This document shows positions 1-10,093 of a stretch of DNA of 64,000 nt, in pieces (the stretch's first letter is position 1; each line of letters starts with the position of its first letter). Origin of the DNA: Clostridiales bacterium (GTDB taxonomy: Bacteria > Bacillota > Clostridia > Christensenellales > Borkfalkiaceae); NCBI GenBank assembly GCA_015055965.1, contig SVHG01000013.1:1-64000 (forward strand), written 5' to 3'. The position numbers and the translations under genes are program-made. A model generated the notes under the pieces. That model saw only the letters and a program-made list of their open reading frames with translations. It had not been told where the DNA came from and ran no database searches.

Positions 1-99
1 ATGTTTTGCTTGCGCAAAATGATGTTCGCACCCGTGCGAATTTAGGGATGGCTCTTATTATAGAATAAGGCTTCGCCGCTATAACGAAGCAGATAGGGT

Positions 100-1311
100 T
101 TATTTTTCGTTTAGGCAAGCAATACCGGGCAACTCCTTACCTTCAAATAATTCAAGTGAAGCACCGCCACCGGTAGAGATGTGAGTCATCTTATCTGCAT
201 AACCAAGCTGAGTAACTGCTGCTGCGCTATCGCCACCGCCGATAATGGTAGTAGCATCAGTATCAGCAAGAGCTTGAGCAACTGCGTTCGTGCCTGCTGC
301 TAAAGTGGGGTTTTCAAAAACGCCCATAGGTCCGTTCCAAATAACGGTCTTAGCGCCCTTAACAACGCTTGCAAATAACTCTCTGGTCTTTATGCCGATA
401 TCTAAAGCTTCAAGATTAGCAGGGATAGAACCTACGTCGTGAGCTTCAATTTCGATAGGTGCGTCAATAGGATCGGGGAAGCTGCTAACGGTGATAACGT
501 CAATGGGAAGATAAATCTTCTTACCAAGAGATTCAGCCTTAGCAAGCATTTCCTTACAGTAATCAATCTTTTCGTTATCAACAAGAGAAGCGCCAACCTC
601 ATAACCTTGTGACTTTAAGAAGGTGTAAGCCATACCGCCACCGATAATTAAGCTATCGCACTTTTCAAGTAAGTTATCAATAACTTTTAGCTTATCTGCA
701 ACCTTAGCGCCACCAAGAACTGCAACGAATGGTCTTACGGGCTGTTCTAAAGCGCCACCCATAACGGTAAGCTCTTTTTGAATTAAGAAACCGCAAACTG
801 CAGTTTTAACTAAGCCCTGTTCAACGATAGCAGCGGTAGAACCGTGTGAGCGGTGAGCAGTACCGAATGCGTCGTTAACGAAAATATCGCAATAGCTTGC
901 AAGCTTTTTGCAGAATTCGGGATCGCGCTTTTCTTCGCCAGCTTCAAAACGGGTGTTTTCTAAAAGAACAACTTCGCCGTCTTGAACTTCGCTTACTGCC
1001 TTATCAGCAGAAGGACCGATAACGTCGGTAGCGAAAACTACCTTTTGGCCAAGCTTTTCGCTTAATCTTTCTGCAACGGGCGCAAGGCTGTATTTAGCAA
1101 CGACTTGGCCCTTGGGTTTACCCATGTGTGAGCAAAGAATAACCTTTGCCTTGTTATCAATAAGATATTGGATGGTGGGAAGAGCGCCGTTAATTCTGGT
1201 TTCGTCGGTAATCTTACCGTCTTTCATAGGAACGTTGAAGTCAACGCGAACTAGACACTTCTTACCTGCTACGTCTACGTCTTTAATAGACATTTTGTTA
1301 AGCATATTCAT
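100..1311 (-). CDS. pgk: phosphoglycerate kinase
   Basis: Full-length 403 aa with PGK motifs ([37 protein letters not shown]); RBS aaaggagc upstream. Confidence 0.98.
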   Translation of the reverse strand: MNMLNKMSIKDVDVAGKKCLVRVDFNVPMKDGKITDETRINGALPTIQYLIDNKAKVILCSHMGKPKGQVVAKYSLAPVAERLSEKLGQKVVFATDVIGPSADKAVSEVQDGEVVLLENTRFEAGEEKRDPEFCKKLASYCDIFVNDAFGTAHRSHGSTAAIVEQGLVKTAVCGFLIQKELTVMGGALEQPVRPFVAVLGGAKVADKLKVIDNLLEKCDSLIIGGGMAYTFLKSQGYEVGASLVDNEKIDYCKEMLAKAESLGKKIYLPIDVITVSSFPDPIDAPIEIEAHDVGSIPANLEALDIGIKTRELFASVVKGAKTVIWNGPMGVFENPTLAAGTNAVAQALADTDATTIIGGGDSAAAVTQLGYADKMTHISTGGGASLELFEGKELPGIACLNEK

Positions 1312-1431
1312 AATAAATTTGCTCCTTTAATTATTGTTCGTAATTATTCTACACTTAACCTAAAAAATTGTCAAACATTTTTATTAAGTATGCGTTACAA
1401 AAAAGAAAGCTTTTTTAAAAATATGCCTTAT

Positions 1432-2448
1432 TTATCTTCTTTTTAAACTGATTTTACCGTTAAAAAAGATTTTTTGCGTGCGTTCTGCATTTTTATCATT
1501 ATATAAAAACTCAGTAAACCGCTCTACTAATTTACAAACGGGCTTTAAAAACGGCAAAAGTATTATGCAAACGGTAAAATTAAAAAGGGTGTGAAAGTTT
1601 GCTATTGACCGCCCTACTGACGAAGAAAATATTTTTATACTCTGTATTTCATTCCCCAGTAAAATTAAGGGTAAAATAAATATTAACGAGCCTATTATAT
1701 TAAAGGTTATATTAAAAATCGAGCACTTAACGCTTTCCTTCCCCATAGAAAGAGAGGCAAATATTACGGGCAAGCAAGTGCCTATATTTGCGCCTAATAT
1801 TATAAAGCTAGCATTAGAAAAGTTTAAAAGAGAAAGCTCTGCAAGCACTATCATAACGCTTGTTACAACGGAGCTACTTTGCAAAACAGCCGTTATTATA
1901 AATCCGTTAAGCAAAAGCAGTAGTGGATTTTTAACCAAAAAAAGCGCCGTAAACCAAGCGTAGCCTTTAAACTTTTCTACCACTTGAGTTAAAAGCTCTA
2001 TTCCCATAAACAAAAAACCAAAGCCAATAAGCGCCTTTGCTACCCGCTTTAAAAGCTCACTTTTAGACAGGCTGAATACAAAGCCTAAAAAGGCTATAAA
2101 GCTACCTAGCGCTATAACGTTAAACTGTGAAACGCTAGAAAGCGAAACGAGCTGGGCGGTAACGGTAGTTCCAATATTCGTTCCCATTATTACTGCAGAA
2201 GCTGCAATAAAATTAATTATTCCCTTTTTCACAAAGGCAATAACTATCATATTGGTTGCAACACTGCTTTGCGCAACGGCAGTAGAAATAAGCCCGGCTA
2301 AACAAGCGCCACACCTATTTGAGGTGGAAGCGCTAACGAAGCTCTTCATTTTTTCGCCAGCAATTTCGCTTACCCCTTCGCCTAATAGCTTAAGTGAATA
2401 TAAAAATAACGCTACCGCGCCTAACAATAAAAATATATTTTCCAGCAA
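1432..2448 (-). CDS. Na/Pi cotransporter family protein (NptA/PNaS-like)
   Basis: Repeated QSSSxxT-type motifs (AVAQSSVATNM, AVLQSSSVVTS), multiple TM segments, MGTNIGTTVTA. Confidence 0.85.
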   Translation of the reverse strand: MLENIFLLLGAVALFLYSLKLLGEGVSEIAGEKMKSFVSASTSNRCGACLAGLISTAVAQSSVATNMIVIAFVKKGIINFIAASAVIMGTNIGTTVTAQLVSLSSVSQFNVIALGSFIAFLGFVFSLSKSELLKRVAKALIGFGFLFMGIELLTQVVEKFKGYAWFTALFLVKNPLLLLLNGFIITAVLQSSSVVTSVMIVLAELSLLNFSNASFIILGANIGTCLPVIFASLSMGKESVKCSIFNITFNIIGSLIFILPLILLGNEIQSIKIFSSSVGRSIANFHTLFNFTVCIILLPFLKPVCKLVERFTEFLYNDKNAERTQKIFFNGKISLKRR

Positions 2449-2508
2449 ATCTTAATTTTCCGTAATAAATTATATTACGGTAATCTAACTTTATGACTTA
2501 ACTGAACT

Positions 2509-5500
2509 TTAATTATAAAAATAAAAATCAAAGTATACGTCGATTACTCTGTCGCCAAACGATTCCGTAGTCTTAGTTGAAGTTCCGTCTGCAAGATTGA
2601 TTGCCGTAGTGGTTTTATCTAAAACAACGATATCGTAGCCAATCCTAAGCAAATACTCGTAGATATAAAGAGTAGTTCCGTCATCTGAAAGTGCGTTGTG
2701 AGTTACCTTATTATACACTTCGTAAGCCCCGTTAGATAAAGGACTGCACCCCATTCTTAAAACTGTAGAAACGACCTCGTTTAATTCCGGCGTTATTACT
2801 TCAGCATTCTTGCAATACATAGAAACCAATCCCCCTTCGTATGAATCATAGGTGCTTTTACAAAATGACTGTAAGGTAGGAAGATTAATCTTCTCTTTAG
2901 CTTTAATTCCTGTAAGTCCTGTAACGTTGGCGTTCGTAAAGTCTACTGTGCCTTTAAATTCCACACTAGAAGTTTCTGAAAAAATGTTAGAACTATTAAA
3001 AGTGTTGTTAGCCCATATATCATTAGTACCTGATTTACTTACATAATCACTTGAGAAATTTTCTTGGGAATAAGACCAATTTTTATTAGGAAATATATAA
3101 AGATTTTGCAAAATAGTGCCTGCTGAAAATGTTGCTATAAACGAGCCTTCAGCAGTACCAATAGTATTAAAAACTATTGTTTGCTCACCTTTAGTTACGA
3201 TAATAACAATATTGGGAAAGTTATCTACTAACCCTTGATATTGTTCGTCTGTTAAAGTTCCGCCATTTCCACTAAGTGATAATACATATTTATCGCTTGT
3301 GCTACCACCAATTTCTTTCCATTCGCTATTGCTATATAAATAAAACTTTCTAAATTCTTCATAATACACATATAAACCAACTTCTACCGAAGCGTTTGTA
3401 AGGTCATAAACTCTACCTTTATCTTCCGTGGGTGTTCCCATTTGTGCAAATATTGCACTTACCGTGAGCCACATATTGCCCGAACCTGCGTTGCCGTAAA
3501 CATAGGTTACATTATTAAAAATGTAACAATTTACCACGCTAAATGTTTGCAAGTCAGTAATCTCTGCATTGGTTGGTAATTCATTGACGACATAATGGTT
3601 TATAATGGGGGTAACTCCAACAATATCTAAAATTACTGCAGAAAGTGTGTTATACTTTTCTCCGTCAAAATAATATACTTCTGCATTTTTTATTTCATTT
3701 AAAATATAAATCTTGCTATCGTCTATATTTTCTGTGGGTAATTCTTCAACTTCAATTGCAAGCGTTCCACCACCTAAATTTAAACCCGTTACGGTTGCTT
3801 CTGTAAAATCAACGTTACCTTTTATATTGATGTTATCGGCTGAAAGTATTAATTCGCCATTTTCACTATCGTTAGTAGCGTCAAGCTCTATTCTTGCGCT
3901 ATCGTTTTTGTTTGAATATAAAGCTATTCCTCCACCAGCTTCAACGTTAACTCTTCCGTTTTGAGAATAAACTTCGGTATAAGTTGAGCCTACTTGAATA
4001 TGAGAAGTATCCGTATCGGTTGAAGCGTCTAAAAGAATTGTTTCCCCATTTACCGTTACGGCTGCGTTATCTTCGCTATATTCAATAGCACCTACTTCTT
4101 CAATCGTTTCCGTTTCGCCTTCGGTGATTTTTCTACCAACCGCTAACCTTTGAATTGGTAATCTGCCCGTGATTATATCGTCTAACTTTTCTTCGATAGT
4201 CCCACCGCCACCTGCGCCGGTATTTGAACCACCGCTGCTTTCACCGCTTGAACTACCGCCTTCTATTAAAGTAGTAACTTCTACCGCCCCGGTAACCGCC
4301 GTCGCCAGCGAAAAATATTCCATCGTGTTGTTCGTGCTATCGTTTACGTTTTCTTTTAACGCTAATAATTGCAAGCTACCGTCACTTTTGGGCGAAACGT
4401 ACATTATTCGTACGTTTGCTCCACCACTACTACTCGTTTTAGCATATCCCCATGCGGGATATACGCAACTATTAACCGCCGTTCCACCTGCTAATTTATT
4501 CATAACGGCTACCAAGCTTGCAAAGTCGGTAATTTCTTCGGTATCAGGCAACCACGCTTTTATATATATAGTACCCATTATTTTAGTGTTAGTAGTAGCG
4601 GATGTTGACGAATACATATCGCTTAACTTAATCTTTTTATACGATAGCCCTGCGCCACCGCTTGAAGCACTACCGCTTGCACCGTTGGTAACAGTAAAAG
4701 TTGAGGTTGTGTTGTTCGTATAAGTAATGGTATAAGTATCAACTAAACCGGCCGTAGAGGTTTTTTCTATTTTTAATATACCAACACCCTTTTCCCCTTG
4801 TTCGCCTTGAATACCTTGTTCGCCGTTTTTTGCTTCAACGTAAAAAAACTTACCTTCATTATTAGAAAGGGTTACGTTAATAGGCGTTACGGTATAGCCG
4901 TCCTGTTCAAAACTGTCACCAGCTTCTACGTTAGATATTCCAACTCCTTGGTCACCCTTATCGCCTTTATCACCCTTTTCGCCTTTTTGCCCTGCACCGT
5001 TTACCGCTTCAACGTTAAAAACGGCTTCTGTTACGTTATCGTCAAGTCTAACGTAAATAGGCGTATAGGTTTTAGTTCCGTCAGCACTTTGAAAGGACTC
5101 ACCTGTTGCAATACTGTGAACGCTTACACCTTTTTCACCCTTTTCGCCTTGAATGCCTTGCTCACCCTTATCGCCTTTTTCGCCCTTTTCACCTTGAATG
5201 CCTTGCTCGCCCTTATCGCCTTTTTCGCCCTTTTCGCCTTGAATGCCTTGCTCTCCCTTATCGCCGTTTGTAACGTTAAAGTAAGTAGTACTACCGTTGG
5301 TGTAAAAAATGGTATACGTATCAACTAAACCTTCACTTTTAGTTTTTTCTATCTTAGAAATCCCCATTACCTCGGCACTGGCAAAAAGCTCTTCTGCCTG
5401 CTCTTTAGTTAAATAATTAGCGTCGTTTTCCAGCAAACTAACGGCATCCCCTTTTTTTAAAGGCTCAAGCTCCAGTATTTTAACTAACTCGTTTTGCATT

Positions 5501-5892
5501 TGCGTTATATGGTTGTATTCAGGAATAGCCTTAGGCCCGTTTTCAGAAACGGAAGACTGCACCTCTAAGGTAAATATTTTAGTGTGCATAACAAGCTCAC
5601 CGGAAGAGCTTTCAAAAACGATTTGGCACTTTAAGCTACCGCTAACGCAAGTTGCTTCCGCCCCTAATTTCCATTCTATAAGTAAGCAGTCCTCACTAGC
5701 GCTTGAGGTAAGCCTTGTTTTGCATTTTTGCCCTAGCGCGTTTTCAGTTTTTACGTAAACGGGAAGGCTTTCCAAACTAACGCCGTCTACGGCAAGAGGG
5801 GCTTCTATAACTATCGTTTGAGCGTTTTTATCCCCACAACAAATAGTTTGCCCCTTAAGTACGATTTTTTTATCTATAATTTTTGCTTTCAA
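2509..5892 (-). CDS. collagen-like repeat, phage tail-fibre-like protein (possible BppU-like N-terminal domain)
   Basis: 1127 aa; Gly-X-Y tracts (GEKGDKGEQGIQ); repeated IEKT..GLVDTYTI.YTN segments; no signal peptide. Confidence 0.7.
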   Translation of the reverse strand: MKAKIIDKKIVLKGQTICCGDKNAQTIVIEAPLAVDGVSLESLPVYVKTENALGQKCKTRLTSSASEDCLLIEWKLGAEATCVSGSLKCQIVFESSSGELVMHTKIFTLEVQSSVSENGPKAIPEYNHITQMQNELVKILELEPLKKGDAVSLLENDANYLTKEQAEELFASAEVMGISKIEKTKSEGLVDTYTIFYTNGSTTYFNVTNGDKGEQGIQGEKGEKGDKGEQGIQGEKGEKGDKGEQGIQGEKGEKGVSVHSIATGESFQSADGTKTYTPIYVRLDDNVTEAVFNVEAVNGAGQKGEKGDKGDKGDQGVGISNVEAGDSFEQDGYTVTPINVTLSNNEGKFFYVEAKNGEQGIQGEQGEKGVGILKIEKTSTAGLVDTYTITYTNNTTSTFTVTNGASGSASSGGAGLSYKKIKLSDMYSSTSATTNTKIMGTIYIKAWLPDTEEITDFASLVAVMNKLAGGTAVNSCVYPAWGYAKTSSSGGANVRIMYVSPKSDGSLQLLALKENVNDSTNNTMEYFSLATAVTGAVEVTTLIEGGSSSGESSGGSNTGAGGGGTIEEKLDDIITGRLPIQRLAVGRKITEGETETIEEVGAIEYSEDNAAVTVNGETILLDASTDTDTSHIQVGSTYTEVYSQNGRVNVEAGGGIALYSNKNDSARIELDATNDSENGELILSADNINIKGNVDFTEATVTGLNLGGGTLAIEVEELPTENIDDSKIYILNEIKNAEVYYFDGEKYNTLSAVILDIVGVTPIINHYVVNELPTNAEITDLQTFSVVNCYIFNNVTYVYGNAGSGNMWLTVSAIFAQMGTPTEDKGRVYDLTNASVEVGLYVYYEEFRKFYLYSNSEWKEIGGSTSDKYVLSLSGNGGTLTDEQYQGLVDNFPNIVIIVTKGEQTIVFNTIGTAEGSFIATFSAGTILQNLYIFPNKNWSYSQENFSSDYVSKSGTNDIWANNTFNSSNIFSETSSVEFKGTVDFTNANVTGLTGIKAKEKINLPTLQSFCKSTYDSYEGGLVSMYCKNAEVITPELNEVVSTVLRMGCSPLSNGAYEVYNKVTHNALSDDGTTLYIYEYLLRIGYDIVVLDKTTTAINLADGTSTKTTESFGDRVIDVYFDFYFYN
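5131..5265 (-). repeat. 45-bp tandem repeat (3 units) encoding collagen-like GEQGIQGEKGEKGDK
   Basis: Three near-identical 45-bp units at 5131, 5176 and 5221. Confidence 0.9.
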
Positions 5893-6001
5893 AAATTCCT
5901 CCCTTGCGATATTTGCGTTTTCCCTTCCTTATTATATATTACTATTTGATTTTTGTGTTAAAATACTGACAAAAACAACTAAAAAATATAAAAAAGCTAC
6001 G

Positions 6002-6017
6002 CTATAGGTCGATTAAC
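6002..6017 (+). repeat. dispersed CTATARSNCGATTAAC motif copy in AAAAAGC/GCTTTTT hairpin
   Basis: CTATAGGTCGATTAAC. Confidence 0.85.
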
Positions 6018-6153
6018 TCGCTTTTTAATTTTTATTAAGCGTGGCGTTAAAACAAAAAAGATTTTTATATATTAGCGCAAACAACCTTAAAATATTTGAA
6101 AAAATTTTGACTATATGGTAAAATTTTATTATATTCTTACAAAGGAGAAAGGC

Positions 6154-7377
6154 ATGAATTTAAAACAAATAAAGAAGATTTTTAAAGATACTGCTTACGA
6201 AAGAATGGGCGGAAGCGAGCAAGAGCTACAATGCGCTAATTATATTGCAAGCCTTTTAAAGGAAGAAGGTCTTAACGCAGAAATAGAAGCATTTGAAGTA
6301 CCCATGGCAACCATAAACAGCGTTAGCTTAAGCGTAGACGGCAAAAAAATAAACTGCAAGGGCTATTACTGCTGTGGCTCACACGAGCTAACCGCTCCCC
6401 TTTACTACTTGCGCGCAGACGACAAGTATTCACTTGAAAACTGCAAGGGTAAAATCGTACTAATAGATGGAATCGTTCGCTATTGGCTATATAAGGACCT
6501 TATTGAAAACGGCGCTCTTGGTATTATTACTTACGACGGCGACGTGCATTATTCAGATAGCAATATTTACCAACGCGAGCTTCGCTCTTATTTTTCGGAA
6601 GGTCAAAAAATACCCTGCGTTAATATTAACGTTAGAGATGCAGTTAAATTAATAGAAAAGGACGCTAAGCAAGCAACCGTTAGCATTTCCCAGGAAGAAT
6701 ACGTTGGTAATTCTCATAACGTTACCCTTCTTATTCCCGGCGAAAGAGAAGAGGAAATAGTCTTTACCGCTCACTACGACAGCACCTCTCTTTCACAGGG
6801 GGCTTACGACAATATGTCCGGCTCTGTGGGTTTAATTGCTATGGCTTTACATTTTGCAAAAAACCCACACTCCTATTCTTTACGCTTCGTTTGGTGCGGT
6901 AGCGAAGAAAGAGGCTTACTCGGCGCTAAGGCGTACTGCGCTAACCACGAGGAAGAGCTTAACAGGATTGCGCTTAATATAAACCTTGATATGATTGGTT
7001 GCACTATGGGTAGATTTATTGCTTGCTGTACCACCGAAAACGCGCTCGTTTCTTACATTGGCTATATGGCAGACGAGCTTGGCTTCCAGGTAAAGGCTTA
7101 CCAAGACGTTTATTCAAGTGACTCTACCCCCTTTGCAGATAAGGGAATACCCGCAGTATCGTTTGCAAGACTTGCTTCTAAGGAAACCGCAACTATACAT
7201 AACAGCTACGATACCGCAACTATTATTAAGCCCCAACAAATGCAGCTTGATATTGAATTTATAACGGCGTTTGCAACCCGCATGGCTAACTCTAAGCGTT
7301 GCCCCGTTGCAAAGAATATTCCCGACAATATCAAAGAAAAATTAGATGAATACTTACTAAGAAAAAGAAAAAAATAA
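6154..7377 (+). CDS. M28 family metallopeptidase with PA-like domain
   Basis: FTAHYDSTSLSQGAYDNMSG, GSEERGLLGAKAY, NLDMIG; RBS aaaggagaaaggc before ATG 6154. Confidence 0.88.
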   Translation: MNLKQIKKIFKDTAYERMGGSEQELQCANYIASLLKEEGLNAEIEAFEVPMATINSVSLSVDGKKINCKGYYCCGSHELTAPLYYLRADDKYSLENCKGKIVLIDGIVRYWLYKDLIENGALGIITYDGDVHYSDSNIYQRELRSYFSEGQKIPCVNINVRDAVKLIEKDAKQATVSISQEEYVGNSHNVTLLIPGEREEEIVFTAHYDSTSLSQGAYDNMSGSVGLIAMALHFAKNPHSYSLRFVWCGSEERGLLGAKAYCANHEEELNRIALNINLDMIGCTMGRFIACCTTENALVSYIGYMADELGFQVKAYQDVYSSDSTPFADKGIPAVSFARLASKETATIHNSYDTATIIKPQQMQLDIEFITAFATRMANSKRCPVAKNIPDNIKEKLDEYLLRKRKK

Positions 7378-7389
7378 CGAGGTAATCCT

Positions 7390-8763
7390 TTGAAAACTAA
7401 TTTACTTGAAGGAAAGATTAGCAAGCTGATTTTTAAGCTTTCAATCCCCATGATATTAGCCCAGCTTATAAATCTACTGTATAACGTGGTAGACCGTATT
7501 TACATAGGCAACTACCAAGACGGTCTTACTGCAATCGGTGGCGTTGGCGCTTGCTTTCCTATTATTATACTTATTAGCGCCTTTTCTGCACTATTCGGCA
7601 TGGGTGGAGCTCCGCTTACTGCAATTGAGCTTGGAAAAGACAATCAAAAACAGGCGCAATCAATTTTAAACACCGCTTTTTGGTTATTAATAATAATTTC
7701 CGTAATACTAACGATAATAACGGGAATATTTAAAGAGCAAATTTTGCTTTTATTCGGCGCAAACGAGGTTAATCTACGCTACGCTAACGAATATTTAGCA
7801 ATATATTTAATCGGCACACCATGCGTTATGCTATCCTTAGGGCTTAATCAATATATAACAGCGCAAGGAAAAACCCTTTTTGCCATGATATCGGTATTGA
7901 TCGGCGCAGTGATGAATATTGCATTAGATCCAATTTTTATCTTCTCCTTTAATATGGGCGTAAAGGGCGCTGCTCTTGCAACGGTAATTTCACAAACCGC
8001 TTCCGCAATTTTCGTGCTTTGCGTTTTATGCGGAAAAAATACCATTATAAAAATCAAGCCCTTAAGCCATAAGCCACGCTGGGATACGGTTAAAGGCATA
8101 GTTGCGCTTGGGCTTTCCCCCTTTATTATGCAGTCCACGGAAGCGCTGGTTCAAATTTCTTTTAATACGCAAATTAAAAACTACGTTACCGATTTAGATA
8201 CTCAAACGATATACCTTTCCGCAATGACTATTCTTATTAGCATTATGTCCCTTGTGAATATGCCACTTCAAGGCTTGGCGCAGGGAACTCAACCAATAAT
8301 TAGCCAAAACTACGGCGCGGGTAAAATTGAAAGAGCGCAGGAAGCCAGCAAAAGACTTATTTTTTACTGTTTAATATTTAGCTTCCTATTCGTTTCGCTA
8401 ATAATCATTATTCCGGATATATTCGTTAAAATGTTTAACAGCGACGAAGCATTAGTTATTCTTTGCAGAAAATTATGTAGAATCTTCTTTATAGGCTTTG
8501 CATTTATGGGTGTTCAAATTGGCTGTCAAAATAGCTTTCTTGCCCTTGGAAAAAGTAAAATTTCTTTACTTTTAGCTGCGTTAAGAAAGATAATTTTGCT
8601 AATTCCCCTAACCTTTATTCTTCCTTTGTTCTTACAGGAAAAGGGTATTTTTATAGCAGAAAGCGTTGCAGACGCGCTTGCAATTGCAATAACCCTTATT
8701 TGCTATTTATGCCTGTTTAAAAAATATTTAAATCAATCCAAACAGCAAATAACAGAAAAATAA
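7390..8763 (+). CDS. MATE family efflux transporter
   Basis: MATE N-terminus (KLSIPMILAQLINLLYNVVDRIYIG) and 12 TM architecture; TTG start after GAGG. Confidence 0.92.
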   Translation: MKTNLLEGKISKLIFKLSIPMILAQLINLLYNVVDRIYIGNYQDGLTAIGGVGACFPIIILISAFSALFGMGGAPLTAIELGKDNQKQAQSILNTAFWLLIIISVILTIITGIFKEQILLLFGANEVNLRYANEYLAIYLIGTPCVMLSLGLNQYITAQGKTLFAMISVLIGAVMNIALDPIFIFSFNMGVKGAALATVISQTASAIFVLCVLCGKNTIIKIKPLSHKPRWDTVKGIVALGLSPFIMQSTEALVQISFNTQIKNYVTDLDTQTIYLSAMTILISIMSLVNMPLQGLAQGTQPIISQNYGAGKIERAQEASKRLIFYCLIFSFLFVSLIIIIPDIFVKMFNSDEALVILCRKLCRIFFIGFAFMGVQIGCQNSFLALGKSKISLLLAALRKIILLIPLTFILPLFLQEKGIFIAESVADALAIAITLICYLCLFKKYLNQSKQQITEK

Positions 8764-8776
8764 AAACCGTTAAAGT

Positions 8777-8809
8777 AAAAAAAAGGCCACCGTTTTGGTG
8801 GTCTTTTTG
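8777..8809. terminator. bidirectional intrinsic terminator between convergent genes
   Basis: AAAAAGGCCACC-gttt-GGTGGTCTTTTT. Confidence 0.8.
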
Positions 8810-8812
8810 TTA

Positions 8813-8828
8813 GTTAATCGACTTATAG
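8813..8828 (-). repeat. dispersed CTATARSNCGATTAAC motif copy
   Basis: CTATAAGTCGATTAAC on minus strand. Confidence 0.85.
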
Positions 8829-8836
8829 CGCGATTT

Positions 8837-9868
8837 TTATAATCTTTCAATAGCCGTAACAAGGGCGTTTACACTATCTTCAGTCGTTGCCCAAGAGGTG
8901 CATATTCTTGCGTATGCAAGCCCTTCTTTAAAGGTTGCTCCGCCAAAGTCAAAATGCGCTTGAAGCTCTTGGTATTGCTCTTTTGTAAAAATTGCAAAGG
9001 TTTGCGTATCACAAGAATCAATTTCTAATTTAATGCCTTTATTCTTTAACGCCATTCTAATTTTATCTGCCTTTTCTATTGCGGACTTACAGTATTTTTG
9101 ATAGTTATCATTTTCAAACAAGCCTTCAAACTGAATGCCCATTAAAAAGCCCTTTGCCATTAGCGCGCCGTTCTGCTTTAAAATATATCTAAAGTCCTTT
9201 TTCAAAAGGCTATTATTTATAATCAAGGCCTCGCCAAGTAGCGCGCCTGCCTTAGTCCCGCCAATATACATTACGTCACAAAGAGCGTTCATATTAGCAA
9301 GGGTGCAATCGTTATCCTTTGCAAATAAGGAGGTTAACATTCTTGCCCCGTCTATAAAAAATAGCAAGCCGTGCTTTTTACAAACTGCGCTAATTTCTTT
9401 AAGCTCGTTCAAGCAATAAAGCGTTCCAAGCTCTGTTGACTGTGATATATAAACCATGCCCGGTTTTACGGTATGCTCGCGTGAAAGTCCGCCTATATGC
9501 TCGTTAACTATGCTTTCAATTTGACTGGGAAGGATTTTACCGTTGTGATTTTTAACGGTTAAAACCTTTCTTCCGCCGTGCTCTATAGCCCCTGTTTCGT
9601 GCGTGGCAATATGCGCGGTGTCAACACAGATAACACCCTCGTAGCTTTTTAAAAATGCGTTTATAACTATTTTATTGGTAAGCGTTCCGCCCGTTATAAA
9701 ATGCACGTCTGCATCAGGGGCGTTTACTGTTTGCTTAATAAGCTTTTTTGCGTTTTCACAAATGCAGTCCACCCCATAACCGGGGTTTGCGCAATAATTA
9801 TACTTTTGAAGTTTTTCTAATATTTCAGGTATACAGCCTTCCTGATAATCGTTTACGAAAGAAATCAA
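8837..9868 (-). CDS. low-specificity L-threonine aldolase / beta-eliminating lyase family
   Basis: PLP fold-type I motifs (GTLTNKIV, FFIDGARM, GGTKAGALLGEALI). Confidence 0.88.
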   Translation of the reverse strand: MISFVNDYQEGCIPEILEKLQKYNYCANPGYGVDCICENAKKLIKQTVNAPDADVHFITGGTLTNKIVINAFLKSYEGVICVDTAHIATHETGAIEHGGRKVLTVKNHNGKILPSQIESIVNEHIGGLSREHTVKPGMVYISQSTELGTLYCLNELKEISAVCKKHGLLFFIDGARMLTSLFAKDNDCTLANMNALCDVMYIGGTKAGALLGEALIINNSLLKKDFRYILKQNGALMAKGFLMGIQFEGLFENDNYQKYCKSAIEKADKIRMALKNKGIKLEIDSCDTQTFAIFTKEQYQELQAHFDFGGATFKEGLAYARICTSWATTEDSVNALVTAIERL

Positions 9869-10093
9869 ACCTACACCTCGTTTATAGTTTACTTATGAAT
9901 TGATTATATCAAAATATGCAAATATTTACAAGTGAATAACGAAGCAAATAAAATAATACCGTTAAAATCGCCACGGCTTAGTATAAAATTACATAATAGT
10001 AGCCGTTCAGTTTACTTTTTTACTTAAATATAGTATAATAGCATATGTGCAGCTTTGCAAATATTTACAAAAAATAAAGAAAAAGGTGTTTTT

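Noticed and set aside
61-95. GCTTCG-ttatagcgg-CGAAGC hairpin as another dispersed-motif copy
   Set aside because: Shares only TATAGCG with the motif and lacks CGATTAAC; more likely the pgk terminator.
5131-5265. CRISPR array
   Set aside because: Direct 45-bp repeats are contiguous with no spacers and encode collagen-like Gly-X-Y in frame.
4169-5328. Plus-strand ORFs of 184 and 176 aa and minus 66-aa ORF within the collagen-like gene
   Set aside because: Antisense or out-of-frame shadows of a low-complexity repeat gene; no RBS and low-complexity translations.
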